64,000 bases of DNA from Deinococcus sedimenti (lineage in GTDB: Bacteria; Deinococcota; Deinococci; Deinococcales; Deinococcaceae), in assembly GCF_014648135.1 (NCBI RefSeq), contig NZ_BMQN01000001.1, positions 744,001-808,000 on the forward strand. The letters run 5' to 3'. The notes below the pieces were generated by a model, which searched no databases, was not told the origin of the DNA, and saw only the letters and a list, made by a program, of their open reading frames with translations. The position numbers and the translations under genes were made by a program. Below are positions 57,358-64,000 of this stretch, in pieces; positions within the stretch are counted from its first letter, which is position 1, and each line of letters starts with the position of its first letter.

Positions 57358-58251
57358 ATGACCACCCTCGACGACATCCTGAACGCCCCCCACCCCGCCT
57401 CCGAATGGATTCTCACGCAGGACTGCGCCGAGACCGGCCTGCACCCCGACGACATCCGCGCCGAGATGCTGCGCCGCATCCGCGAGATGCGCGCCAGTAT
57501 CGAGCGCGGCCTGAGCAGCGACGCGAAAAGCATCACGGGAATGGTCGGCTGGAACGCCAAGGGCCTCTGGGACGCCCCGGACGTCCTCGGCGCGCCTGTC
57601 CTGAAGCGTGTGCAGGCGTACGCGATGGCCGTGAACGAGGAGAACGCCCGCATGGGCCGCATCGTCGCCGCTCCCACCGCGGGCAGCGCGGGCACCATCC
57701 CCGGCGCGCTGATCGGCGTGGCCGACCACCTCGGCATCCCGGACGAGCAACTCGTGAACCCCATGATCCTCGCCGCCGGGATCGGCAAGGCCATCTCGAA
57801 GCGCATGTTCATCAGCGGCGCGGCGGGCGGCTGTCAGGCCGAGATCGGCTCCAGCGCCGCCATGGCCGCCGCCGCCATCGTCGAACTGATGGGCGGCACC
57901 CCCCGTGCCGCCGTGCACGCCGCCAGCATGGCCCTGATGAACACCATCGGCCTCGTGTGCGACCCGGTCGGCGGGTACGTGGAGGTCCCCTGTGTGAGCC
58001 GCAACGCCTTCTACGCCGTGCACGCCGTCAGTGCCGCGCAACTGGCCCTGGCGCAACTGGAATCATTCATCCCGCCCGACGAGGTGCTGGGCGCGATGGC
58101 CAGCGTGGGGCGCATGATGCCCGCCGCGCTGCGTGAAACCGCCGACGGTGGCCTCGCCCAGACGCCCACCGGACTGGCCGTCACCGCCCGCATGGAAGGC
58201 AAGAAGGAGGGTGAGGGACCGGGAGGCATGATCGAACTGCCACTGGCGTAG
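57358..58251 (+). CDS. sdaAA: L-serine ammonia-lyase, alpha subunit
   Basis: 297 residues. Contains the catalytic half of iron-sulfur L-serine dehydratase: [49 protein letters not shown] with the Cys ligands. Partner of SdaAB (45.2 kb). ATG 57358 follows AAGGA; an in-frame ATG further upstream is unlikely because it would add about 44 residues unlike the family. TACGAT at 57285-57290 is a possible -10. Confidence 0.94.
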   Translation: MTTLDDILNAPHPASEWILTQDCAETGLHPDDIRAEMLRRIREMRASIERGLSSDAKSITGMVGWNAKGLWDAPDVLGAPVLKRVQAYAMAVNEENARMGRIVAAPTAGSAGTIPGALIGVADHLGIPDEQLVNPMILAAGIGKAISKRMFISGAAGGCQAEIGSSAAMAAAAIVELMGGTPRAAVHAASMALMNTIGLVCDPVGGYVEVPCVSRNAFYAVHAVSAAQLALAQLESFIPPDEVLGAMASVGRMMPAALRETADGGLAQTPTGLAVTARMEGKKEGEGPGGMIELPLA

Positions 58252-58308
58252 GTGGACAGGAGCGGGCCGACCCCATCTGCATAGGGAGCGGCCCACTCAT
58301 TTGGCTCG

Positions 58309-58812
58309 TCAGGCCCGGCGCAGCCTGCGTGTCATGACGGCACGACCAGCCACCGCACCCGCCAGGACCGACAGGACGACGGCTCCCCCGGCCAGCACGA
58401 AGTCGCTCGGTGGCGCGTCCCAGCCCACCGTCTTCCCGAGCGTTCCCTGCGCCCAAGCCCACGCGAGCGGGTAGGTCAGGAACGCCGCCGCGACCGTCCA
58501 CACGCGGACGCGGGCGGCGCCCAGGCTCAGGCCCAGCAGCGCCAGCACCCCTGCCGTCGCGAAGTTCAGCAGGGTCAGCAATCCCCACCCCGGCTCCTGC
58601 TCCGCGACCAGCCGCAGCAGTGCCCCCGACAGTCCACTCAGCGCGAACGCCGCCACGCCCACCGTCGCCACGCTCAGCAGGACATCCACCAGCACGCTCC
58701 GGCGAGGGATGAGCCGTGCCGAAGCGAGGGTGTCCCGCGCCCAGCCCGCATCCTCCGGCCTGACCGCCTGCGCCTCGTGGTCCATGCCGTCACGCCACTC
58801 GTCGGGGGTCAC
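58309..58812 (-). CDS. Membrane paralog 4 of the PadR cassette
   Basis: 167 residues. The N-terminal ~35 residues follow the cassette motif (TPDEWRDGMDHEAQAV...WARDT), then four hydrophobic helices (SVLVDVLLSVATVGVAAFAL; LLTLLNFATAGVLALLGL; VWTVAAAFLTYPLAWAWAQ; VLAGGAVVLSVLAGAVAG) and a basic end RRLRRA. It is the most diverged copy at the motif. The GTG start overlaps the stop of paralog 3 as GTGA, so it is the last gene of the five-gene chain. No function known. Confidence 0.75.
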   Translation of the reverse strand: MTPDEWRDGMDHEAQAVRPEDAGWARDTLASARLIPRRSVLVDVLLSVATVGVAAFALSGLSGALLRLVAEQEPGWGLLTLLNFATAGVLALLGLSLGAARVRVWTVAAAFLTYPLAWAWAQGTLGKTVGWDAPPSDFVLAGGAVVLSVLAGAVAGRAVMTRRLRRA

Positions 58813-59282
58813 GCGCGCACCAGGGTCAGGCGGTCGGTGGCGGCACGGACGCTCCCCGCTGCGCACGCCGCGATCACGGCCAGCACGGGCCCTGCCTCAT
58901 CCGAAACACCGCTGATCGGCGTGAACGGAGCCGCGTTGCCCAGCACGGCCTGCAACGCCACCACCGCTAGCCACGCCCCGGGCAGGAACGCCAGCGCGCC
59001 CGCTCCGGCCTCCAGCGCCATCACGCGCCGGGCACCCAGCGCGGCGCCGACCACGCCCGACAGGATCATCACGCCCGGCCACAGGCCATCCTGCGCGTCG
59101 TGCCGCCAGAGGAACTGGGTGAGCACCACGCCCACGCCCAGAGCGGCGAACACTGCCGCCGCCACGCCCACACCACGCCACCAGAACCGTCCCGCCGCCA
59201 GTCTCGTCTGCGTGGCCCACTTCCGGTCGTTCACGCTGGAGGCTTCGTTGTGCATTCCGGTTGTCCATTCGTCGGGCGTCAT
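58809..59282 (-). CDS. Membrane paralog 3 of the PadR cassette
   Basis: 157 residues. Motif MTPDEWTTGMHNEASSVNDRKW followed by four helices (WWRGVGVAAAVFAALGVGVVL; PGVMILSGVVGAALGA; GALAFLPGAWLAVVALQAVL; PVLAVIAACAAGSV). ATG start overlapping paralog 2 by 4 nt. Shares the N-terminal module with its three neighbours while the membrane helices have drifted. Role unknown. Confidence 0.78.
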   Translation of the reverse strand: MTPDEWTTGMHNEASSVNDRKWATQTRLAAGRFWWRGVGVAAAVFAALGVGVVLTQFLWRHDAQDGLWPGVMILSGVVGAALGARRVMALEAGAGALAFLPGAWLAVVALQAVLGNAAPFTPISGVSDEAGPVLAVIAACAAGSVRAATDRLTLVRA

Positions 59283-59818
59283 GCGTGTCTCGTCCTGGGG
59301 AGTTTGATGCGAGCGAGTCCGATTCCGGCGCCGAGCGCAACCAAGTTGAGGGCCAGGGCGACCAGCACCGGGGCACTGAGGGCGTCCTGTGGGACGGGCA
59401 GGATGTCAACGGTAAAGGTTCCGACGTCCGGGAAGTTCGACTGGACGTTCAGCGTGACGAGGCGCGCCGCGACTGAGTACAGAAACATGGCGGTCAGGAG
59501 TGACATCGTTGCCTGAAGGGGCGTAAATCCCCTGCGGGTGAGCAGGTACCCCAGACCGGCGATCAGCAGCCACTGTGGATTGAACGGCCTGACGATCATG
59601 TTCATGGCCCCGGGTGGTACGGGAGCCAGGGCCCCTACCAGGGCGGCGTTGATCACGGCCATGAGTGACAGGGTGATGACCGTGAATCCCAGCGTGATGA
59701 CTGCAGCGGTCAGCCATGCCCGGCGGCGCAGGTGGCGGCGGGTGTCCCGGCTCCAGCCCGTGTCCTGAACGCTGTCCGCTTCGTTGCGGATACCGTCGTT
59801 CCACTCGTCGGGGGTCAC
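59279..59818 (-). CDS. Membrane paralog 2 of the PadR cassette
   Basis: 179 residues. Motif MTPDEWNDGIRNEADSVQDTGWSRDTRRHLRRR, then four helices (AWLTAAVITLGFTVITLSLM; QWLLIAGLGYLL; ATMSLLTAMFLYSVAAR; APVLVALALNLVALGAGIGL). GTG start overlapping paralog 1 as GTGA. The basic stretch before the first helix predicts a cytoplasmic N-terminal module. Confidence 0.78.
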   Translation of the reverse strand: MTPDEWNDGIRNEADSVQDTGWSRDTRRHLRRRAWLTAAVITLGFTVITLSLMAVINAALVGALAPVPPGAMNMIVRPFNPQWLLIAGLGYLLTRRGFTPLQATMSLLTAMFLYSVAARLVTLNVQSNFPDVGTFTVDILPVPQDALSAPVLVALALNLVALGAGIGLARIKLPRTRHA

Positions 59819-60375
59819 GCGAGGCTCCGGTGGTGGTGCTGTTGGCGGCGGAAGGGGAGGCCGAGGACGATGCCGAGGGCAGCGACGCCCAGCGCGACGC
59901 TCAGGGGGTAGGCGGGGAACCCGGCAAAGTCACGGAGGATCAGGTTGCCGAGGCTGGAAATGGTGATGGTGCCCAGCGCGGCGCACAGCAGCGTGATCCA
60001 GTGGGGGACGCGCAGGCGGGTGGCGACGGCGGCGAGCATGAAAACGGTCAGGATCAATCCGACGATGGGTAGTTGCGGGTCCTGGCTGCTGGTGATGGTC
60101 GTGACGGGTTGTGGGTTGCCCATCAGGTTCCATTTCAGGAACGTCAGGCTGTCCACGCCGTTGCGGGCGGCCTCGCGGGCCATGACGCTCCACTGCGTGC
60201 TCAGTGTCAGGGCGGCGGTGGCGGTCACGGTGCCGGTGGTGGCGAGCAGCGCGGTCAGGACGGTGCGGGCCAGCTGCCGGTGGCGCAGGTACGCTTGGAT
60301 GTCGTGGGTCCACTGCGGGTCGGTGACGCTGTCCGCTTCGTTCTGGATGCCGGTGTTCCATTCTTCGTGGGTCAT
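59815..60375 (-). CDS. Membrane paralog 1 of the PadR cassette
   Basis: 186 residues. Motif MTHEEWNTGIQNEADSVTDPQWTHDIQAYLRHR, then four helices (TVLTALLATTGTVTATAAL; PIVGLILTVFMLAAVATRL; ITLLCAALGTITISSLGNLI; LSVALGVAALGIVLGL) and a His-rich tail RRQQHHHRS. ATG start overlapping the padR stop by 4 nt. Its layout is similar to the PadR-associated membrane proteins with an N-terminal helical HAAS-type domain, but the motif is not that one as far as I can judge. Confidence 0.78.
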   Translation of the reverse strand: MTHEEWNTGIQNEADSVTDPQWTHDIQAYLRHRQLARTVLTALLATTGTVTATAALTLSTQWSVMAREAARNGVDSLTFLKWNLMGNPQPVTTITSSQDPQLPIVGLILTVFMLAAVATRLRVPHWITLLCAALGTITISSLGNLILRDFAGFPAYPLSVALGVAALGIVLGLPFRRQQHHHRSLA

Positions 60376-60677
60376 GTCAGGGCTCCTTTGGTCCGGCGGG
60401 TTGCGGGGGTGGGATCGTGTCGGTCGCGGGCCAGCTGGAGGCCGCTGTGGGTCAGGCGGTAGATGTGGCGGGGTGGTTTGCCGGTGTGGGGGGATTGTTC
60501 CCACTGAGCGTCCAGGTGGCCTTGTTCGTGCAGGCGCTGGAGGATGGGGTAGAGCGTTCCGCTTTTCAGACCGGTGCTCTTTGAGAGGTCGTAGCCGTAG
60601 GTGTGTGCGGGGTACGTTTGCTGGAGGGCGTGTAGGACGGCTTTCGTGTGCGGGCTGGAGTTGGGGGATCGCGGCAT
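60372..60677 (-). CDS. PadR-family transcriptional regulator
   Basis: 101 residues: winged helix with TYGYDLSKSTGLKSGTLYPILQRLHEQGHLDAQWEQSPHTGKPPRHIYRLTHSG, the standard PadR DNA-binding domain, and a short tail instead of the usual C-terminal dimer helix pair. First gene of a five-gene chain of 4-nt overlaps, so the four membrane proteins are made in step with it. ATG 60677 lies just after an AT-rich promoter with the palindrome ACATATGT. Confidence 0.9.
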   Translation of the reverse strand: MPRSPNSSPHTKAVLHALQQTYPAHTYGYDLSKSTGLKSGTLYPILQRLHEQGHLDAQWEQSPHTGKPPRHIYRLTHSGLQLARDRHDPTPATRRTKGALT

Positions 60678-60681
60678 GCCC

Positions 60682-60714
60682 TATTAACAACATATGTAGA
60701 GTTTCAAGTCAAGC
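60682..60714 (-). promoter_or_regulatory. padR promoter with ACATATGT operator
   Basis: On the minus strand TTGACT (60709-60714), then ACATATGT (60690-60697) in the spacer and TGTTAATAG close to the ATG. PadR proteins classically bind ATGT/ACAT half-sites, so autoregulation is likely. The AT-rich patch stands out from the GC-rich flanks. Confidence 0.5.
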
Positions 60715-60752
60715 GAAAGCGAGGTGCTCCAGTGGCCTCCTCGCTTCCAGGT

Positions 60753-61430
60753 TCAGGTCAGAGGCGGCAATTCCAGTGCTGCCCGCAGGTCCTGGTGCGA
60801 CCACAGCACCCGCGCCGCGCCGATCGCCTGCATCTGCGCCGCGCCGTCCGGGTGCACGTGCCCAGCGGCCAGCAGGGCAAAGAGTGTCGCACCCGCCCGC
60901 ACGCCCGCTGTCCCCCCCGGCACGGAATCCTCGACGACCACGCAGCGCGTGACGTCCACGCCCAGCTGCGCGGCCGCGAACACGTACAGCTCGGGGTGCG
61001 GTTTGCCCCGCCCGCCCACCCACGACGGATCGTAGGCATGCTCCCCGACCAGGTCCGCCAGCCCCGATGCGCGGAGCTTCAGGTGGAGGCGATCCCGTTC
61101 ACTGTTGCTCGCCACCGCGAACGGAATGCCTGCCGCGCGCAGGGCCAGCAGCGTCTCCCGCGCGCCCTCGATGGCCGCCAGCGTGTCGAACGCCGCGTTG
61201 AACCGCTCCTCCAGCACCGGCAGGAACGCGTCGGACGCCGTCCAGCCGTGCAGTTCCTCCAGGCGCAGCAGCACGTTCGGGAACGTCTGCCCGACCGCCA
61301 GATGCGAGAACTCGTTCGCCGGAAGGGGCAGCCCGAACTCCGCCAGCGTCCGCACCCACACGCCCTCCGCCAGGTGCTCGCTGTCCACCAGTACGCCATC
61401 CAGATCGAACAGCACCCCCTCGAACGGCAT
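60753..61430 (-). CDS. HAD-superfamily phosphatase (beta-phosphoglucomutase-like)
   Basis: 225 residues. Motif [14 protein letters not shown], cap subdomain, motif [16 protein letters not shown], motif III region [17 protein letters not shown] and motif [22 protein letters not shown] subfamily IA with the PGM-like cap; hydrolyses or isomerises a phosphosugar. Start overlaps the HIT gene stop by one base (TGATG). Confidence 0.9.
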   Translation of the reverse strand: MPFEGVLFDLDGVLVDSEHLAEGVWVRTLAEFGLPLPANEFSHLAVGQTFPNVLLRLEELHGWTASDAFLPVLEERFNAAFDTLAAIEGARETLLALRAAGIPFAVASNSERDRLHLKLRASGLADLVGEHAYDPSWVGGRGKPHPELYVFAAAQLGVDVTRCVVVEDSVPGGTAGVRAGATLFALLAAGHVHPDGAAQMQAIGAARVLWSHQDLRAALELPPLT

Positions 61431-61768
61431 CAGGTGTCGCTGTCCGGGCCGTGCTCCCAGCCCGCCAGCACGTGAATGTGCGTGTGGAAGATGACCTGAC
61501 CGCCCCCGGTCCCGCAGTTCACGACCAGCCGGTAATCCTCGGCGTGCATCCGCGCCACCTTCACCGCCGTCAGCCACAACTCGCCCATCTCGGCGGCGTC
61601 CGTGATCGCGTCCACGCGGGGCGTCATCCGCTTCGGGATCACCAGCAGGTGAACCGGCGCCTTCGGGGCGATATCCCGGATCGCGATGTACTTCTCATCC
61701 TCGAACACGACGTCACTGGGAATGTCCCGCGCAATGATCCGCTCGAACAGGGTGGGCTGGTCACTCAT
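61430..61768 (-). CDS. HIT-family nucleotide hydrolase (HINT type)
   Basis: 112 residues, typical for HinT. Motif [17 protein letters not shown] contains the histidine triad HTHIH. Hydrolyses adenosine 5'-phosphoramidates or acyl-adenylates. The ATG start is 7 nt after TACAGT (61776-61781, minus), so leaderless. First gene of a HIT-HAD operon. Confidence 0.94.
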   Translation of the reverse strand: MSDQPTLFERIIARDIPSDVVFEDEKYIAIRDIAPKAPVHLLVIPKRMTPRVDAITDAAEMGELWLTAVKVARMHAEDYRLVVNCGTGGGQVIFHTHIHVLAGWEHGPDSDT

Positions 61769-62021
61769 GCCGCCCACTGTAGAGCAGTTTCCAAGTTCAT
61801 CCGGCAGGAGGACGCCCAAAACCAGCAGCCCGCTCGTGCTGTCTTCACGTGGCATTTACCTTCCGGTCTCCCGTGATCCAACCCCGCCCCCAGCCGCATA
61901 TGGCTGGATGTCAAGAACGAACCCCGCCACCCGGCAGCGGTTCCCCCACCCCACCTCCCACCCCCCGAACCGGACGCCCCGCAAGAGGCGTTCACGGGCG
62001 ACCACACCCAGGAGCACCACC
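61769..62021. other. 253-bp divergent intergenic region
   Basis: Holds the HIT -10 box (TACAGT, 61776-61781, minus strand) and a palindrome CCAGCC-GCATAT-GGCTGG (61890-61907), a possible operator for the ferritin-like gene. No radiation/desiccation response motif of the TTATGTCATTGACATAA type was found. Confidence 0.4.
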
Positions 62022-62951
62022 ATGAGCCAAGACACCGAACAGCAGATCATCACCGACGCCACCAACGAAACCGCCATGAACCGCCGCGCCGCCATGGGCT
62101 TCCTCGGCAAACTCGGCCTCGGCGCCGCCGCCATGGGCCTCGCCGCGGGCAGTACCGCCACCGCCGCCCCCGCCAAGAACATCGACGGCGACGTCCTGAA
62201 CTTCGCCCTGAACCTCGAATACCTCGAAGCGGCCTTCTACCTCGCCGCCGTCGGCCGTGTCGACGAACTCCGTAAGATCGGCGGTGGCGCCGACATCCGC
62301 CTGCCCGCCGGACTCGACCAGGACCGCGGGATGCAGTTCAAGGACGGCAACGTCCAGGCCCTCGCCCGCGACATCGCCGAGGATGAACTCCAGCACGTCA
62401 AGTTCCTGTACGGAGCTCTCGGCAAGGCCGCCGCGCCCCGTCCCGTCATCGATCTGAACGGCGCCTTCCGCGCCGCCGGGCAGGCCGCCAGCGGCGGGAA
62501 GATCGACGGCTTCAACCCCTTCGCGAACGACCTGTTCTTCCTGCACGGCGCGTTCATCTTCGAGGACGTGGGCGTCACCGCGTACAACGGCGCCGCGACC
62601 CTCATCACCAATCCCGCGTACCTGCAGGCGGCCGCCGGGATCCTCGCCGTCGAGGCGTACCACGGCGGCGCCATCCGCAGCATGCTCTTCCAGCAGCGCC
62701 AGATCAGCGCCGCCGCCGGACTGTACGTCGGGCAGGTCGTGCAGGCCATCAGCAACCTGCGCGGCAAGGTCGGCGGCATGAAAGACCAGGGCCTCACCGA
62801 CGCCAAGGGCATGGCCGTGTTCGCCCCCGCCGACGCGAACGGCATCGCCTTCCCCCGCAGCACCCGCGAGGTGCTGAACATCGTCTACCTCGCCCCCGGC
62901 GCGAAGAAGGGCGGCTTCTACCCCAACGGCCTGAACGGCAACATCAAGTAA
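62022..62951 (+). CDS. Exported ferritin-like (desiccation-related PCC13-62 type) protein
   Basis: 309 residues. N-terminal [24 protein letters not shown] is a Tat-type signal (twin Arg then hydrophobic stretch). Ferritin-like helices carry the metal residues: [11 protein letters not shown] (Glu pair), [10 protein letters not shown] (E..H), [13 protein letters not shown] and [13 protein letters not shown] (E..H). This family includes plant desiccation proteins and Deinococcus paralogs. May oxidise or store iron/manganese outside the membrane during drying. ATG with Shine-Dalgarno AGGAG. Confidence 0.88.
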   Translation: MSQDTEQQIITDATNETAMNRRAAMGFLGKLGLGAAAMGLAAGSTATAAPAKNIDGDVLNFALNLEYLEAAFYLAAVGRVDELRKIGGGADIRLPAGLDQDRGMQFKDGNVQALARDIAEDELQHVKFLYGALGKAAAPRPVIDLNGAFRAAGQAASGGKIDGFNPFANDLFFLHGAFIFEDVGVTAYNGAATLITNPAYLQAAAGILAVEAYHGGAIRSMLFQQRQISAAAGLYVGQVVQAISNLRGKVGGMKDQGLTDAKGMAVFAPADANGIAFPRSTREVLNIVYLAPGAKKGGFYPNGLNGNIK

Positions 62952-62996
62952 CCCCCATCGGTTCGCCTGAACCGTTCCCACCCGCCGGTCAGGGCC

Positions 62997-63353
62997 TCAC
63001 CGCTCTGACCGGCGGGTGCTGTCCAGCGCCTCCCGGTACGACGCCACCGACTCGCCCGGGCAGGACAGCGGGTGCACCGGCACCAGCCGCCGCCATGACT
63101 CGACCCGCTGGTCGTCCAGCAGCACCTGCGGTTTGGGCAGGAACGCCGTGAACACGCCCTCCAGGCCCACCTCACGCGCACTGTCCCGCGCGTACGCGGC
63201 CCCGCCGGAACTCCAGCAGTACAGCTCCGCGCCCTGCGCCGCCAGTTCCCGCACATGCGCAATCGCCGCCGGAATAGGCACCCGCGACCGCCCCACGTTC
63301 CGCACCAGCGTCTCATCCACATCCACGTACACCACAAGCGGAGGAGGGGTCAC
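62997..63353 (-). CDS. Small HAD-like phosphatase
   Basis: 118 residues. Motif I YVDVDETLVRN has the Asp-x-Asp-x-Thr nucleophile; motif II SSGG (CWSSGGAAYARD) and an acidic late motif LLDDQRVESW. Short like the polynucleotide or 5'-nucleotidase-type small HADs; no cap. GTG start overlapping the preceding gene by 4 nt. Same operon as recG. Confidence 0.75.
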   Translation of the reverse strand: MTPPPLVVYVDVDETLVRNVGRSRVPIPAAIAHVRELAAQGAELYCWSSGGAAYARDSAREVGLEGVFTAFLPKPQVLLDDQRVESWRRLVPVHPLSCPGESVASYREALDSTRRSER

Positions 63354-63781
63354 GAGGTGTCCAGAGCGCTGAGGCGCTTCCTGGCCTGTTTGGCAATCCG
63401 GGCCACCCGGTCCCGTTCAAGGCGTTCCAGAATGGAGCGAGGCGTCCTGGCATTAAAGGAGAGGCGTTCCCTCACGCCTTCGTCCGGGTCCGTGCAGAGC
63501 TCCTCCATGACCGATGGTGGGCACGAGCGGCGATCAGCCACCCGCCATCTCACGCGAGGGTCAGGATCGCGGGCGAGGAGCACCAGCACCTCATCGGGAA
63601 CCGTCCTGTTGTGAGCCACCCAGAAGCGCATGTCAGGATGCTCGGCAATCACCTCGAACCAGACTTCGACTGGCGCGCCACCATGCGTCGCCCTGAGCTG
63701 CACATCAGGAAAGTCACTCGTACGGAGCCGGACGAATTCCTCTGCACTTTGAATCGGGGGCACATGCCTTGTGGTACTCAT
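63350..63781 (-). CDS. HEAT/variant-leucine-rich-repeat-like small protein
   Basis: 143 residues. Three or four short helical repeats of the pattern xPDxxVRWxVAxR: AEHPDMRFWVAHNR, ARDPDPRVRWRVADR, CTDPDEGVRERLSFNAR. This resembles the variant leucine-rich or HEAT-like repeats that bind proteins. A basic end KQARKRLSAL. Starts 1 nt after the recG stop. Confidence 0.7.
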   Translation of the reverse strand: MSTTRHVPPIQSAEEFVRLRTSDFPDVQLRATHGGAPVEVWFEVIAEHPDMRFWVAHNRTVPDEVLVLLARDPDPRVRWRVADRRSCPPSVMEELCTDPDEGVRERLSFNARTPRSILERLERDRVARIAKQARKRLSALDTS

Positions 63782-63782
63782 G

Positions 63783-64000
63783 TCAGATCACTTCTCTGTA
63801 GGCGACGCTCTGGCTGCGGTTCTGGAGTTCGCTGCGCAGGTACTGCAGGCGGGGGTGTTCCAGTTTCGGGTCGTGCGCGAGGATGTGTTTGGCGAGTTCG
63901 CGGGCCTGTTCGATGATCTGCGTGTCGTTGGCGAGGTCCGCGAGGCGCAGGTCGGGGATGCCGCTCTGGCGGGTGCCGCGGATCTCGCCGGGGCCGCGGA
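63783..64000 (-). CDS. recG: ATP-dependent DNA helicase RecG, C-terminal end
   Basis: The last 72 residues only. They begin [22 protein letters not shown], the RecG TRG-region signature (FRGPGEFxGTRQSGLP), and end SVAYREVI. RecG remodels stalled replication forks and Holliday junctions. The rest lies beyond the right edge. First visible gene of the recG-HEAT-HAD operon. Confidence 0.88.
   Translation of the reverse strand, partial: RGPGEIRGTRQSGIPDLRLADLANDTQIIEQARELAKHILAHDPKLEHPRLQYLRSELQNRSQSVAYREVI

Noticed and set aside
61769..62021. Radiation/desiccation response motif before the ferritin-like gene
   Set aside because: Only an unrelated palindrome was found; the 17-bp motif is not present.

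Overview
The window is a 64-kb stretch of high-GC bacterial chromosome that reads as Deinococcus. The evidence is the LysW-dependent lysine kinase lysZ, a CrtL-type lycopene cyclase, a desiccation-type ferritin-like protein, and the many genes whose start codon lies 5-9 nt after a TAnnnT -10 box (leaderless transcripts). No insertion sequence, prophage, CRISPR array, rRNA or tRNA was seen. The assignment to genus is inference.

Layout. 1-5.4 kb: 3' part of rsmA (-), a mini-ORF/TPR membrane protein pair, nnr, a DUF4388 protein, and a fusion of a PlsY-like membrane domain to an acyl-ACP-reductase-like domain. 5.9-11.6 kb: secreted phospholipase D-like protein, ispH, DUF1294, lysZ, a small protein, gamma-glutamyltransferase. 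11.6-17.8 kb: cdd and a CNNM/CBS transporter (-) with a terminator-bearing leader, acuI-like reductase (+), a subtilase lipoprotein (-), DUF2227 and secG (+). 18-24.3 kb: a five-gene oligopeptide ABC importer. 24.4-31.9 kb: DUF4139 protein, metF-metH (-) behind a SAM-I riboswitch, DJ-1 and ABM proteins (+). 32-40.8 kb: a large SARP/BTAD ATPase regulator (-), a tripartite tricarboxylate transporter tctCBA (-) and a divergent CitA/DcuS-type two-component system that probably controls it. 40.9-48.3 kb: lipoproteins, a pyrophosphatase-like protein, an esterase, lycopene cyclase, sdaAB, a TPR-GGDEF-EAL protein. 48.3-56.6 kb: an IclR regulator, a glycosyltransferase-TetR pair and the histidine-utilisation operon hutUGIH. 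56.6-64 kb: a histidine phosphatase, sdaAA, a PadR regulator with four tandem paralogous four-helix membrane proteins, HAD and HIT proteins, a ferritin-like protein, and an operon with the 3' end of recG.

How the genes work together. IclR and hutU share an identical 17-bp palindrome, so IclR probably represses hut and itself. The serine dehydratase halves (sdaAB, sdaAA), hut, ggt, the peptide importer and the tct system point to amino-acid, peptide and organic-acid catabolism. metF and metH are coupled and governed by S-adenosylmethionine. Four repeat types occur: a structured ~100-135-bp element in two copies (one is the 5' leader of the sensor kinase gene), a ~270-bp element with inverted ends, a TTGATGG-type heptamer repeat that has entered the metH coding sequence twice, and ordinary bidirectional terminators.

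The two least expected items are the PlsY/acyl-ACP-reductase fusion, which keeps the catalytic Cys of the reductase and could supply fatty aldehyde for Deinococcus alkylamine lipids, and the PadR plus four-paralog membrane cassette.
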